Positions 49,372 through 57,528 of a DNA stretch of 64,000 bases are shown piece by piece. Both the position numbers and the translations under genes were made by a program. Source of the stretch: Clostridiales bacterium (GTDB lineage: Bacteria; Bacillota; Clostridia; Oscillospirales; Oscillospiraceae); contig CP107216.1 in NCBI GenBank assembly GCA_025757645.1, positions 1,053,501 to 1,117,500 on the forward strand, read 5' to 3'. The notes beneath the pieces were generated by a model. That model did not search any database, was not told the DNA's origin, and saw nothing but the letters and a program-made list of their open reading frames with translations. Numbering within the stretch: the stretch's first letter is position 1; each line of letters opens with the position of its first letter.

Positions 49372-51204
49372 ATGGAAAAACTCCGACCCGACCAACTGCG
49401 CGAAAAGGCCAATATGCTCCCGCTGCTGCCGGGCGTGTACATCATGCTCGACGAGCACGGCGAGGTCATCTATATCGGCAAGGCGAAAGCGCTCAAAAAC
49501 CGCGTCACGAGCTATTTTCGCGGCGAGCACCTGCCGAAGGTGGCGGCCATGGTCGCGCACGTTGCGGATTTCAATGTCATCGTCGTGCAGTCCGAGTTCG
49601 AAGCGCTCGTGCTCGAAAACTCGCTCATCAAGCTGCACAAACCCAAATACAACATCCTGCTCAAGGACGACAAGGGCTATCCCTTCGTGCGTCTGGACGT
49701 GACGCAGCCGTACCCGACGTTCTCGCTCGTCAATCATACGGAGAAGGACGGCGCGAAGTACTTCGGCCCCTACGGCGGCCGGAGCATGACGGCCGAGATC
49801 ATCGACACCGTATGCAAGACGCTGCGCCTACCGACGTGCACGCGCCGCTTTCCGCGCGACATCGGCCGCGCCCGCCCGTGCCTGAATTACCACATGGGCA
49901 CCTGCGCGGGCTACTGCCTGAAGGACGTCACGCGCGCGGAGTACCTCAAGGCCATCCGCGAGGCCGAGATGATCCTCGACGGCCGCACGGCGGAGCTCAC
50001 GGCCGAACTGACCGAGCAGATGCAGGCCGCGGCCGATGCGCTGCGGTTTGAATACGCGGCGTCGCTGCGCGACCGGCTGCGTGCCATCCAGGGCCTGCAG
50101 AACCACCAGCGCGTCATCGCCACGGCCTACTCCGACACGGACGCCGTCGGCTTTCAGCGCGGGGCCAAGTGCTGCTTTACCGTGCTGCACTTTACGGACG
50201 GCAACCTCACCGGCAAGGACAAGTCGTTTCTCGACGAGCCGATGGAGCCGGACGGCGAGGCGCTTGCCGCGCTCGTGCAGCAGTATTATGAGGGGCGCGG
50301 CGCCTATCCGCGGCAGGTGCTGCTGCCGTGCGCGCTCGAGGGGCAGGAAGCGCTCGAGCGTCTGCTCACCGAGGCGGCGGGGCACAAGGTCGCGCTCGCC
50401 GTGCCGCAGCGCGGCGACAAGTGCCGCCTGACGGAGATGGCGGCGAACAACGCGCGCGAGGAGATCCTCATTGCGACGACCGCGGCGCAGCGCAGCCTCA
50501 AAACGCTCGAATGGCTTCAGCGTGCGCTGGAGCTCGACGCGCCGCCCGAGCGCATCGAGGCATTTGACATCTCGAACCTCGGCGATACCGGCATCGTTGC
50601 CGGTATGACCGTGTTTCAGCACGGCCGGCCGCGCAAGTCGGACTACCGGAAGTTCCGCATCCGCACGACGGACGGGCAGAACGACTACGGCGCCATGCAC
50701 GAGGCGGTCACGCGCCGCTTTCAGCACTATGTGGACGGCGATCCGGGCTTTTGCCCGCTGCCGGATCTGCTGCTCATCGACGGCGGCGCGGAGCACGCGA
50801 CGGTCGCACAGACGGTGCTCGACGGCTTCGGCCTGACCGTGCCGGTGTTCGGCATGGTCAAGGACGACCGCCACCGCACGCGCGCGCTCATCACGCCCGG
50901 CGGGCATGAGATCGGCATTTCCGCCAACCCCGCGGTGTTTGCCTTCATCGGCACGATCCAGGAGGAGACGCACCGCTTTTCCATCGACTATCAGCGCCGG
51001 CTGCGGCGCGAGAGCCTCTCGTCCGAGCTCGATCAGATCCCCGGCGTGGGCGAGAAGCGGCGCAACGCGCTGCTCAAGGCGTTCCGCAGCACAAAGGCCA
51101 TCCGCGCGGCTTCGTATGAGGAGCTGTGCGCGGCCGTTCCGGCGGGTGCTGCCCGCGCGGTCTACGACCACTATCACCCGAAAGGAGAACCGCCATGCGT
51201 GTGA
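49372..51204 (+). CDS. uvrC: Excinuclease ABC subunit C
   Basis: 610 aa. Nucleotide excision repair nuclease that cuts on both sides of a UvrB-bound lesion. N-terminal GIY-YIG domain (PGVYIMLDEHGEVIYIGKAK), a Cys-containing GTCAGYC segment, UVR motif (about 200-235), RNase H-like domain (LDAPPERIEAFDIS, LPDLLLIDGG) and a C-terminal helix-hairpin-helix (LDQIPGVGEKRRNALLKAF). AGGAG precedes ATG 49372. The end overlaps rsmD by 10 nt. uvrA and uvrB are not nearby. Confidence 0.97.
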   Translation: MEKLRPDQLREKANMLPLLPGVYIMLDEHGEVIYIGKAKALKNRVTSYFRGEHLPKVAAMVAHVADFNVIVVQSEFEALVLENSLIKLHKPKYNILLKDDKGYPFVRLDVTQPYPTFSLVNHTEKDGAKYFGPYGGRSMTAEIIDTVCKTLRLPTCTRRFPRDIGRARPCLNYHMGTCAGYCLKDVTRAEYLKAIREAEMILDGRTAELTAELTEQMQAAADALRFEYAASLRDRLRAIQGLQNHQRVIATAYSDTDAVGFQRGAKCCFTVLHFTDGNLTGKDKSFLDEPMEPDGEALAALVQQYYEGRGAYPRQVLLPCALEGQEALERLLTEAAGHKVALAVPQRGDKCRLTEMAANNAREEILIATTAAQRSLKTLEWLQRALELDAPPERIEAFDISNLGDTGIVAGMTVFQHGRPRKSDYRKFRIRTTDGQNDYGAMHEAVTRRFQHYVDGDPGFCPLPDLLLIDGGAEHATVAQTVLDGFGLTVPVFGMVKDDRHRTRALITPGGHEIGISANPAVFAFIGTIQEETHRFSIDYQRRLRRESLSSELDQIPGVGEKRRNALLKAFRSTKAIRAASYEELCAAVPAGAARAVYDHYHPKGEPPCV

Positions 51205-51737
51205 TCACAGGTACGGCCCGCGGCCGCAGGCTGCGCGAGCCGGAGGGGATGGCCACCCGTCCCACGACCGATAATGTCAAGGAATCCATGTTCAACCTCA
51301 TCCAGTTCGACATCGAGGGCCGGCGCGTGCTCGACCTCTTTGCCGGCACGGGCCAGCTCGGCATCGAGGCGCTCAGCCGCGGCGCGCGCAGCGCCGTGTT
51401 CGTCGATGAGAGCCGCGCCGCCGTGCAGCTCGTGCGCGCCAATCTCGCACTCTGCCGCCTGCAGGGCGACGTGGTGCAGGGCGAGTCGCTCGGCTACCTG
51501 CGCACGTGCGGAAAATTTGACCTGATCTTCCTCGATCCGCCGTATGATACGGGATTGCTTGACAAAGCACTTGAAAATGTTGTACAGTTTGACATATTAG
51601 CTGAGGGTGGTATAATCGTGTGTGAGAGCCGCCGCGAAAAGGTGCTCCCGCAGCTTCGAGCGCCGTATCATCTGCTCACGGAGCGCAATTACGGCAAGAT
51701 CAAGCTCACGCTCTACGGAAAGGGAATCCACGCATGA
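51195..51737 (+). CDS. rsmD: 16S rRNA (guanine(966)-N(2))-methyltransferase
   Basis: 180 aa. SAM-dependent methyltransferase: LDLFAGTGQLGIEALSRGA binds SAM and FLDPPYD is the catalytic motif. AAAGGAG precedes ATG 51195, inside the end of uvrC. It overlaps coaD as ATGA, the usual rsmD-coaD pair. Codons 125-140 (about 51567-51620) are unusually AT-rich and contain a promoter-like sequence. Confidence 0.94.
   Translation: MRVITGTARGRRLREPEGMATRPTTDNVKESMFNLIQFDIEGRRVLDLFAGTGQLGIEALSRGARSAVFVDESRAAVQLVRANLALCRLQGDVVQGESLGYLRTCGKFDLIFLDPPYDTGLLDKALENVVQFDILAEGGIIVCESRREKVLPQLRAPYHLLTERNYGKIKLTLYGKGIHA
51589..51616 (+). promoter_or_regulatory. Consensus promoter inside rsmD, likely for coaD
   Basis: TTGACA (51589-51594), 16-nt spacer, TATAAT (51611-51616), both hexamers perfect, 118 nt before the coaD start. 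Confidence 0.6.
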
Positions 51738-52225
51738 AAACAGCGATTTACCCCGGCAGCTTTGACCCCATTACCCTCGGCCACCTGAACATCATCCGCC
51801 GCGCGTCCGGCATTTTCGACCGCGTCGTCGTGTGCATCATGCCCAACGCCGGCAAGCTGCACCCCATGTTTACCCGCGAGGAGCGCGTGGCGCTCGCGCG
51901 CCGCGTCGTCAGCCGCTTCCCCAATGTGGAGGTGGACACGTTCGACGGCCTGCTCGCCGAATACGCCAAGACCTTCCCGGAGGGTGCGGTGATCGTCAAG
52001 GGCCTGCGCGCGAACACGGACTTTGAAAACGAGTTTCAGATGGCGCTCATCAACAAGAAGATCAATCCCGAGCTGGACACCATGTTCCTGACGGCCAGTC
52101 AGAAATATACGTTCCTCAGCTCGTCGGTCGTTAAGGAGCTCGCGGGCTACGGCGCGGATCTGACGCCGTTCGTCCCGTGCGAGATCATTGACGATGTGCA
52201 CGAACGCGCGACGCGCGGCGAATAA
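51734..52225 (+). CDS. coaD: Phosphopantetheine adenylyltransferase
   Basis: 163 aa. Fourth step of coenzyme A synthesis: ATP plus 4'-phosphopantetheine to dephospho-CoA. YPGSFDPITLGHLNIIRRA contains the nucleotidyltransferase TxGH motif, KGLRANTDFENEFQM binds pantetheine, and SSSVVKEL is the C-terminal signature. Length and order after rsmD are standard. Confidence 0.97.
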   Translation: MKTAIYPGSFDPITLGHLNIIRRASGIFDRVVVCIMPNAGKLHPMFTREERVALARRVVSRFPNVEVDTFDGLLAEYAKTFPEGAVIVKGLRANTDFENEFQMALINKKINPELDTMFLTASQKYTFLSSSVVKELAGYGADLTPFVPCEIIDDVHERATRGE

Positions 52226-52285
52226 ACCCGTTTCAGATCGACTTTTTCACCGGCACTGCCGGAACACGCTTTGGGAGGAAACAAA

Positions 52286-52831
52286 ATGGACAACGAAGTC
52301 ATGGAACTCATTGACCAGCTTTATACCATGGTGTCGGAGGCATGGGGCGTGCCGCTCGGCAACGAAAAGTGCATCGTCGAGCGCGACCAGGTCCTCGAGA
52401 TCCTCGATGAGATCAAGACCGCCATGCCGGTGGAGCTTTCCGAGGCAAAGCGTCTGGTCTCTGCCCGCGACGAATTCATCAACAACGCCAAGCGCGAGGC
52501 CGAGGGTATCCGCAATCAGGCGGAGGAGCGCGCCCGCGCGCTCGTGGACGATCAGGAGATCGTGCGCATCGCCAAGGCCCGCAGCAACGAAATGCTCGCC
52601 TCCACGCAGGCCAAGGCCGACGCGCTGCGCCGTGCCTCGAGCCAGTTCTGCGATGAGGCGCTGCGCCGCACGGAGGAGGCCATCTCCGCCGCGCTCGGCA
52701 GCGTGCAGCAGGCGCACGCTGCGTTCCAGAACGTTGCCGGCAGCACGGCTGCGCCCGCCGCTGCCCCTGCAGCCAGACAGCCGGAGATCCGCTTCGAGGG
52801 CGAGGAAGCCCCCGAGGAGGAAACCAACTGA
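52286..52831 (+). CDS. Coiled-coil protein of unknown function downstream of coaD
   Basis: 181 aa, soluble, no signal peptide. N-terminal MELIDQLYTMVSEAWGVPLG, then a charged helical region (about 50-140: AKRLVSARDEFINNAKREAE, ERARALVDDQEIVRIAKARS) likely to form a coiled coil, and an Ala/Pro/Glu-rich tail. It resembles short DivIVA- or ATP-synthase-b-like proteins found after coaD in Clostridia, but no function is known. GGGAGG precedes ATG 52286. Confidence 0.7.
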   Translation: MDNEVMELIDQLYTMVSEAWGVPLGNEKCIVERDQVLEILDEIKTAMPVELSEAKRLVSARDEFINNAKREAEGIRNQAEERARALVDDQEIVRIAKARSNEMLASTQAKADALRRASSQFCDEALRRTEEAISAALGSVQQAHAAFQNVAGSTAAPAAAPAARQPEIRFEGEEAPEEETN

Positions 52832-52852
52832 CCTGCTTTTCCTGCACATCCG

Positions 52853-52881
52853 CACCGCCGCCGGTATGTCCGGCGGCGGTG
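52853..52881 (+). terminator. First hairpin after the coiled-coil gene
   Basis: 12-bp stem (52853-52864 with 52870-52881), 5-nt loop; the T-run (GCGTTTTG) is short. Confidence 0.6.
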
Positions 52882-52951
52882 GTGCGTTTTGCCGAAATTT
52901 TTCCCCGCCGGGCGCGCTTTGGGCGCTTCCGGCGGGGACTTTTTCACGCTT

Positions 52952-52986
52952 CGGCGGCACATCTTGTGCCGCCGTTTTCCTTTTTT
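52952..52986 (+). terminator. Terminator before the dcw cluster
   Basis: 10-bp stem (52952-52961 with 52965-52974), 3-nt loop, then TTTTCC and six T. Confidence 0.8.
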
Positions 52987-53048
52987 CGGCGGGGAACGCA
53001 AATGCTTGTGGCCGGAAAAACCACAGTCGGCTTGACAGAATTGTCGGA

Positions 53049-53085
53049 AATTGCAAGAAAAAGGCGGGAATTTCTCCTTGCAATT
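53049..53085. promoter_or_regulatory. Inverted repeat overlapping the mraZ -35 box
   Basis: AATTGCAAG (53049-53057) and CTTGCAATT (53077-53085) are exact complements 19 nt apart; the right arm contains the -35 TTGCAA. Possible operator of an unknown regulator. Confidence 0.4.
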
Positions 53086-53106
53086 TTTCCATCCTGCCAC
53101 TATAAT
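53078..53106 (+). promoter_or_regulatory. sigma-A promoter of the dcw cluster (mraZ)
   Basis: TTGCAA (53078-53083), 17-nt spacer, consensus TATAAT (53101-53106). The leader to ATG 53201 is about 88 nt. Confidence 0.75.
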
Positions 53107-53117
53107 GAGGATTGCAC

Positions 53118-53131
53118 GTGGGGCGAAGTGG
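53118..53131 (+). promoter_or_regulatory. Candidate MraZ box in the mraZ leader
   Basis: GTGG at 53118-53121 and again at 53128-53131, exactly one helical turn apart, as in known MraZ sites made of GTGG-type repeats. Position just after +1 would allow autorepression. Confidence 0.45.
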
Positions 53132-53200
53132 TTTAAAAAGCATCAAAAGCCCACGCATGGGGCGCGAAAGTGCACGATTTCGGAGAAGGGGGGATGCAGC

Positions 53201-53617
53201 ATGACCGGTATCTATCAGCATACGCTTGACGCCAAAGGCCGTCTGTTCATCCCGGCCAAGCTCCGTGAAGAACTGGGCGACACGTTCTATGTGACGGTCT
53301 CGCCCGAAAAGTGCCTGTCGGCCTACAGTCAGGAAAACTGGAAGGCGATCTCCGAGAAGGCGGCGGCCATGACCAATCTGCAGCAGCGCAAGGTGCGCCC
53401 GCTGTTCGCGTATGCGGCCCGCTGCGATCTCGACGGACAGGGACGTATCCTCCTGCCGCAGCACCTGCGTGAATTCGCCGGCCTGACCAAGAGCGTCACC
53501 GTGGTCGGCAGCAACAACCATGCGGAGTTCTGGGATAGCGCGCGCTGGGATGAGATCTGCCCGCTCGAGGCGCTGCCGGAGAACATCGCCGCCGTGATGG
53601 AGGAGCTGGATTTCTGA
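53201..53617 (+). CDS. mraZ: Transcriptional regulator MraZ
   Basis: 138 aa. Two AbrB-like MraZ repeats: YQHTLDAKGRLFIPAKLREEL (21 residues; key part DAKGRLFIPAKLR) at the start and ARCDLDGQGRILLPQHLREF in the second. It binds DNA at its own leader and controls the dcw operon. AGGGGGG is upstream of ATG 53201. The stop overlaps rsmH as TGATG. Confidence 0.95.
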   Translation: MTGIYQHTLDAKGRLFIPAKLREELGDTFYVTVSPEKCLSAYSQENWKAISEKAAAMTNLQQRKVRPLFAYAARCDLDGQGRILLPQHLREFAGLTKSVTVVGSNNHAEFWDSARWDEICPLEALPENIAAVMEELDF

Positions 53618-54549
53618 TGGACGCCGGACATATCCCCGTGCTGCTGCACGAATGCATCGACAACCTGAACATCCGCCCCGACGGCATTTACGTGGACGGC
53701 ACGCTCGGCATGGGCGGCCACTCCGAGCAGATCGCCGGCCGCCTGACGATCGGAACGCTCATCGGCATCGACCGCGACGAGACAGCGATTGCGCGCGCCG
53801 GCGCGCGGCTGGCCCCGTTCGGGGAACGCGTGCAGCTCGTGCACGGCAACTTCCGCGACACGGCCGCCATTCTCGACCGCCTCGGCATCGACGCCGTGGA
53901 CGGCATGCTCTTTGACCTCGGCGTTTCCTCACCGCAGCTCGACGAGACGCAGCGCGGCTTTTCGTATATGCACGACGCGCCGCTCGATATGCGCATGGAC
54001 GCGACCAGCGGCCTGAGCGCGTGGAACGTCGTCAACGAGTGGCCGGAGAATGAGCTCAAACGCATTTTGTATGAATACGGCGAGGAGCGCTATGCGCCTC
54101 GCATTGCCGGGGCGATCGTACGCGCCCGGGCGCAGCGGCCGATCTCGACCACGCTGGAGCTGGTCGATGTGATCCGCTCGGCCATGCCGGGCGCGGCGCT
54201 GCGCGAAAAGCAGCATCCCGCCAAGCGCAGCTTTCAGGCGATCCGCATCGCCGTGAACGACGAGCTGGCGGCGGTGCGCGAGATGATGGACACCGCGCCG
54301 GACAAGCTCCGCGTCGGCGGGCGGCTGTGCGTCATCAGCTTTCATTCCCTCGAGGACCGGATCGTCAAGACCGGCATCGCCCGGCGGGAGCACGGCTGCA
54401 CCTGCCCGCGCGAGGCACCGGTGTGCACCTGCGGCTTTGTGCAGACGCTGCGCAGCGTCTCCCGCAAGCCGATCCTGCCCGGCGAGGAAGAATTGGAGTG
54501 TAACCCGCGCGCCCGCAGCGCGAAGCTGCGCGTTGCCGAGCGCGTCTGA
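53617..54549 (+). CDS. rsmH: 16S rRNA (cytosine(1402)-N(4))-methyltransferase
   Basis: 310 aa. Methylates C1402 in the 30S decoding centre. HIPVLLHECIDNL, YVDGTLGMGGHSEQIA (SAM site), FDLGVSSPQLDE and HPAKRSFQAIRIAVN are the family motifs. A Cys-rich patch (ARREHGCTCPREAPVCTCGF) lies near the C-terminus, as in other Firmicute members. Second gene of the dcw cluster. Confidence 0.96.
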   Translation: MDAGHIPVLLHECIDNLNIRPDGIYVDGTLGMGGHSEQIAGRLTIGTLIGIDRDETAIARAGARLAPFGERVQLVHGNFRDTAAILDRLGIDAVDGMLFDLGVSSPQLDETQRGFSYMHDAPLDMRMDATSGLSAWNVVNEWPENELKRILYEYGEERYAPRIAGAIVRARAQRPISTTLELVDVIRSAMPGAALREKQHPAKRSFQAIRIAVNDELAAVREMMDTAPDKLRVGGRLCVISFHSLEDRIVKTGIARREHGCTCPREAPVCTCGFVQTLRSVSRKPILPGEEELECNPRARSAKLRVAERV

Positions 54550-54563
54550 GAAAGGAGCCGATC

Positions 54564-55106
54564 ATGGCATCTCCTGCTTCGAAAAAACGCAATACCGCGC
54601 CCATGGACGGCAACGCGGCGTATGACCTGCACAGCACGGCTGCCGAAGAATACCGGTACAGTGCGCCGGTCGAGATGCCGCACGCTCCCCGGACGACGGA
54701 GGCCGTCGTCCCGGAGTCCGTTCCCACCCCCAAGCAGGCGATCGCCCCGCTGGCCGTGCTCGGCTTTGCCATTGCCGCCGTGCTGATCGTCGTGTCGCTG
54801 GTCGCGCGCGTGCAGCTCTCGCAGGCGTCGGCGGAGGTCTCGGCGCTGGAGAATCAGTATACCCAGCTGCAGGAGCAGCAAACGCGCCTGCGCATTGATT
54901 ACGAGAGCGCGTTCAACCTCACGGAGATCGAGGATTACGCCATCCACGAGCTCGGCATGCAGAAGCCGCGCAGCGATCAGCTCTATTATATCAGCGGCGA
55001 CGCCACGGACACGGCGGTGGTCCTTGACCAGAACGCGGCTGAACCGCTGAGCCTTGCCGACCGCCTCGGCGATTTCTTCTCTTCCATTTTGGAATATTTT
55101 CGATAA
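54564..55106 (+). CDS. ftsL: Cell division protein FtsL
   Basis: 180 aa. Long cytoplasmic N-terminus (about 60 residues), one membrane helix (about 60-82, IAPLAVLGFAIAAVLIVVSL), then a coiled coil (AEVSALENQYTQLQEQQTRL) and EIEDYAIHELGMQKP. This is the FtsL/DivIC bitopic form of the divisome, placed between rsmH and the division PBP as expected. GAAAGGAG precedes the ATG. Confidence 0.88.
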   Translation: MASPASKKRNTAPMDGNAAYDLHSTAAEEYRYSAPVEMPHAPRTTEAVVPESVPTPKQAIAPLAVLGFAIAAVLIVVSLVARVQLSQASAEVSALENQYTQLQEQQTRLRIDYESAFNLTEIEDYAIHELGMQKPRSDQLYYISGDATDTAVVLDQNAAEPLSLADRLGDFFSSILEYFR

Positions 55107-55153
55107 GCCAGCCTGTATGATAGTACTATCCCCGCAGGAACAAGGAGACAGAC

Positions 55154-57508
55154 ATGGCGAATGAAACTTCCGGGCGCCGGGACAACCGCGTGCCTTTTCG
55201 TGCAAGTACCAAAACACCGAATATCATGATGCTCCGCCGCACACGCTTCCTTTTGATTGTGTGCGGCATCCTTGCATTTGCTGTCCTTGGCATCAAGCTG
55301 TTCAATGTCATGATCGTACACCATGACGAGTACGAAAAAATGGCGATCGACCAGCAGGTGCGCACGACGGAGATCACGGCCTCGCGCGGCGCGATCTACG
55401 ATACGAACGGCAAGATCCTGGCCATGAACGCCTCGGCCGATACGATCTTCATCAGCCCGGCCGAGATCGTCAAGAACAAAGAAGATCCGCAGCTGATCGC
55501 GCGCGAACTTTCCGAGATCCTCGACGTCGATTATGATAAGATCCTGGCCATGACGAAGAATACCGACCGCTGGTATGAGGTCGTCAAGCGCAAGGTCGAG
55601 CCGGAAGTGTCGGAAAAAGTGCGCGCGTTCAAGAAGGAGAACAACCTCACCGGCGTGAAGATCGAGCCGGACACGAAGCGCTATTACCCCTACGGCAATC
55701 TGGCCGCGCACGTCATCGGCTTCGTCGGGCAGGACAACAACGGCCTCTACGGCCTGGAGCAGCGCTATGACAGCTATCTGACCGGCAGCGCCGGGCGCAT
55801 CATCCGCGCGACGGATAACCGCGGCACGGATATGCTCTTTGTCAACTACGAGGACTACTACGATGAGACAAAGGGCGACGACATGAACCTGACCATCGAC
55901 GCCACGATCCAGTATTACCTCGAAAAGCACCTGCAGCAGGCGGTCGAGGACTACGACGTGCAAAATGGCGCCGCGGCCATCGCCATGGACCCCAACAGCG
56001 GCGCCATTCTCGGCATGGTCTCGCTCGGCAACTTTGACCTGAACGACTATCAGAAGGTCAGCGACAAGGATCAGGAGGGCATCGACGCCGAAACGAATCC
56101 CGACAAGAAGGCCGAGATGCTCTCCGCCGCGCAGACGAAGCAGTGGCGCAACAAGGCCCTGTCGGACACCTACGAGCCCGGCTCGACGTTCAAGATCATC
56201 ACGCTGGCCATGGCGCTCGAAGAGGGCGTGGTCAATGAAAATTCGTCGTTTTACTGCGGCGGCAGCACGAACGTACTCGGCCGTACCGATCCGCTCAAGT
56301 GCTGGAAAACGACCGGCCACGGCAGTCAGAACCTGACGCAGGCCATCCAGCACTCGTGCAACGTGGCGCTCGTGCAGATCGGCCAGCTCATCGGCGCACG
56401 CACCTTCTACAAGTACGCCGAGGCGTTCGGCTTCCTGAATTTGACCAGCAACGTGGACAGCAACCTCACCGCCAAGACCGGCATCGACATGTCCGGCGAG
56501 AGCGGCAGCATCTGGTGGAGCCAGAACACGTTCTACGACCCGGAGAACCTCTCCCAGCTCGCGGCGGCCTCCTTCGGCCAGACGTTTACGATCACGCCGC
56601 TGCAGCTCATCACGGCAGTCAGCGCCTGCGTCAACGGCGGCTATCTCATGAAGCCGTACGTCGTCAAGAGCATTGTCAACAGCGACGGGGAAGCGGTCGT
56701 GTCCAATTCGCCGACCGTGGTGCGCCAGGTCGTGAGCGAGCAGACGAGCGCCACCGTGCGCCAGATCCTCGAGCAGGTCGTCGGCGACCCCGTCGACGGC
56801 ACCGGCAAAAACGCCTACGTCGCCGGCTACCGCATCGGCGGCAAGACCGGCACGTCGGAAAAGGTCGCGCAGGACGCGGCCGGCGGCGCGAAGGAGTACA
56901 TCGTCTCGTTCATCGGCTTTGCGCCGGCGGATGACCCGCAGATCGTCATCCTCGTGCTGCTCGACACGCCGAGCAACAGCACCGGCATCTATATCAGCGG
57001 CGGCCAGATGGCCGCGCCCGTCGTCGGCAAAATGATGGCGGACATCCTGCCGTACCTCGGCGTGGAGCCGTCGTACTCCGAGACGGAAAAGACGCATATG
57101 GATAAGACCGTACCGAACGTGACGGGCCTGTCCGTTGAGCAGGCGAAGGCCGCGCTCGCGGAGGTGGGCCTGCAGGTGCGCATCTACGGCGATGGCAGCA
57201 CAATCACGGCGCAGCTTCCGGGCAGCGGCGCGGTCGTGGCCAACGGCAGCACCATCCTGCTCTACGCCGGCAAAGAGCCCTCGGCCGACAAGGAGACGAT
57301 GCCGGATCTGTCCAATCTCAGCTATCAGACAGCCCGCGACCGCATGGCCGCACTGGGGCTGTATATCAAGACCAGCAGTTCGATCACGGATACCGCGGCG
57401 CAGGTCATCTCCGGCCAGAGCGTCGCCGCCGGCACCCAGATCGATCACGGTACGGTCGTGGAGGTCACGCTCGTGACCAGCGATTCGGGCATGCTGGGCC
57501 GATACTGA
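55154..57508 (+). CDS. Division/sporulation class B PBP with two PASTA domains (FtsI/SpoVD type)
   Basis: 784 aa. Membrane helix (about 32-55), dimerisation domain, transpeptidase domain with S344-T-F-K347, S401-C-N403 and K564-T-G, then two PASTA repeats from about 651 (TVPNVTGLSVEQAKAALAEV and TMPDLSNLSYQTARDRMAAL). It crosslinks septal peptidoglycan with the downstream ftsW. Only one such gene is present here, whereas Bacillus has pbpB and spoVD in tandem, so it may serve division, cortex synthesis or both. CAAGGAG precedes the ATG. Confidence 0.94.
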   Translation: MANETSGRRDNRVPFRASTKTPNIMMLRRTRFLLIVCGILAFAVLGIKLFNVMIVHHDEYEKMAIDQQVRTTEITASRGAIYDTNGKILAMNASADTIFISPAEIVKNKEDPQLIARELSEILDVDYDKILAMTKNTDRWYEVVKRKVEPEVSEKVRAFKKENNLTGVKIEPDTKRYYPYGNLAAHVIGFVGQDNNGLYGLEQRYDSYLTGSAGRIIRATDNRGTDMLFVNYEDYYDETKGDDMNLTIDATIQYYLEKHLQQAVEDYDVQNGAAAIAMDPNSGAILGMVSLGNFDLNDYQKVSDKDQEGIDAETNPDKKAEMLSAAQTKQWRNKALSDTYEPGSTFKIITLAMALEEGVVNENSSFYCGGSTNVLGRTDPLKCWKTTGHGSQNLTQAIQHSCNVALVQIGQLIGARTFYKYAEAFGFLNLTSNVDSNLTAKTGIDMSGESGSIWWSQNTFYDPENLSQLAAASFGQTFTITPLQLITAVSACVNGGYLMKPYVVKSIVNSDGEAVVSNSPTVVRQVVSEQTSATVRQILEQVVGDPVDGTGKNAYVAGYRIGGKTGTSEKVAQDAAGGAKEYIVSFIGFAPADDPQIVILVLLDTPSNSTGIYISGGQMAAPVVGKMMADILPYLGVEPSYSETEKTHMDKTVPNVTGLSVEQAKAALAEVGLQVRIYGDGSTITAQLPGSGAVVANGSTILLYAGKEPSADKETMPDLSNLSYQTARDRMAALGLYIKTSSSITDTAAQVISGQSVAAGTQIDHGTVVEVTLVTSDSGMLGRY

Positions 57509-57528
57509 CGAACAACGGAGGTACGTTT

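Larger units (their letters stand above)
52832..53200. other. Intergenic region (369 bp) with tandem hairpins and the dcw promoter region
   Basis: No gene is supported. Three GC hairpins follow one another (52853-52881, about 52900-52940, 52952-52974), then an inverted repeat around the -35 of the mraZ promoter and a long mraZ leader. Confidence 0.6.

Noticed and set aside
52879..53136. Small open frames between the coiled-coil gene and mraZ
   Set aside because: They run through three hairpins and the mraZ promoter, have no ribosome sites and look like no protein family.
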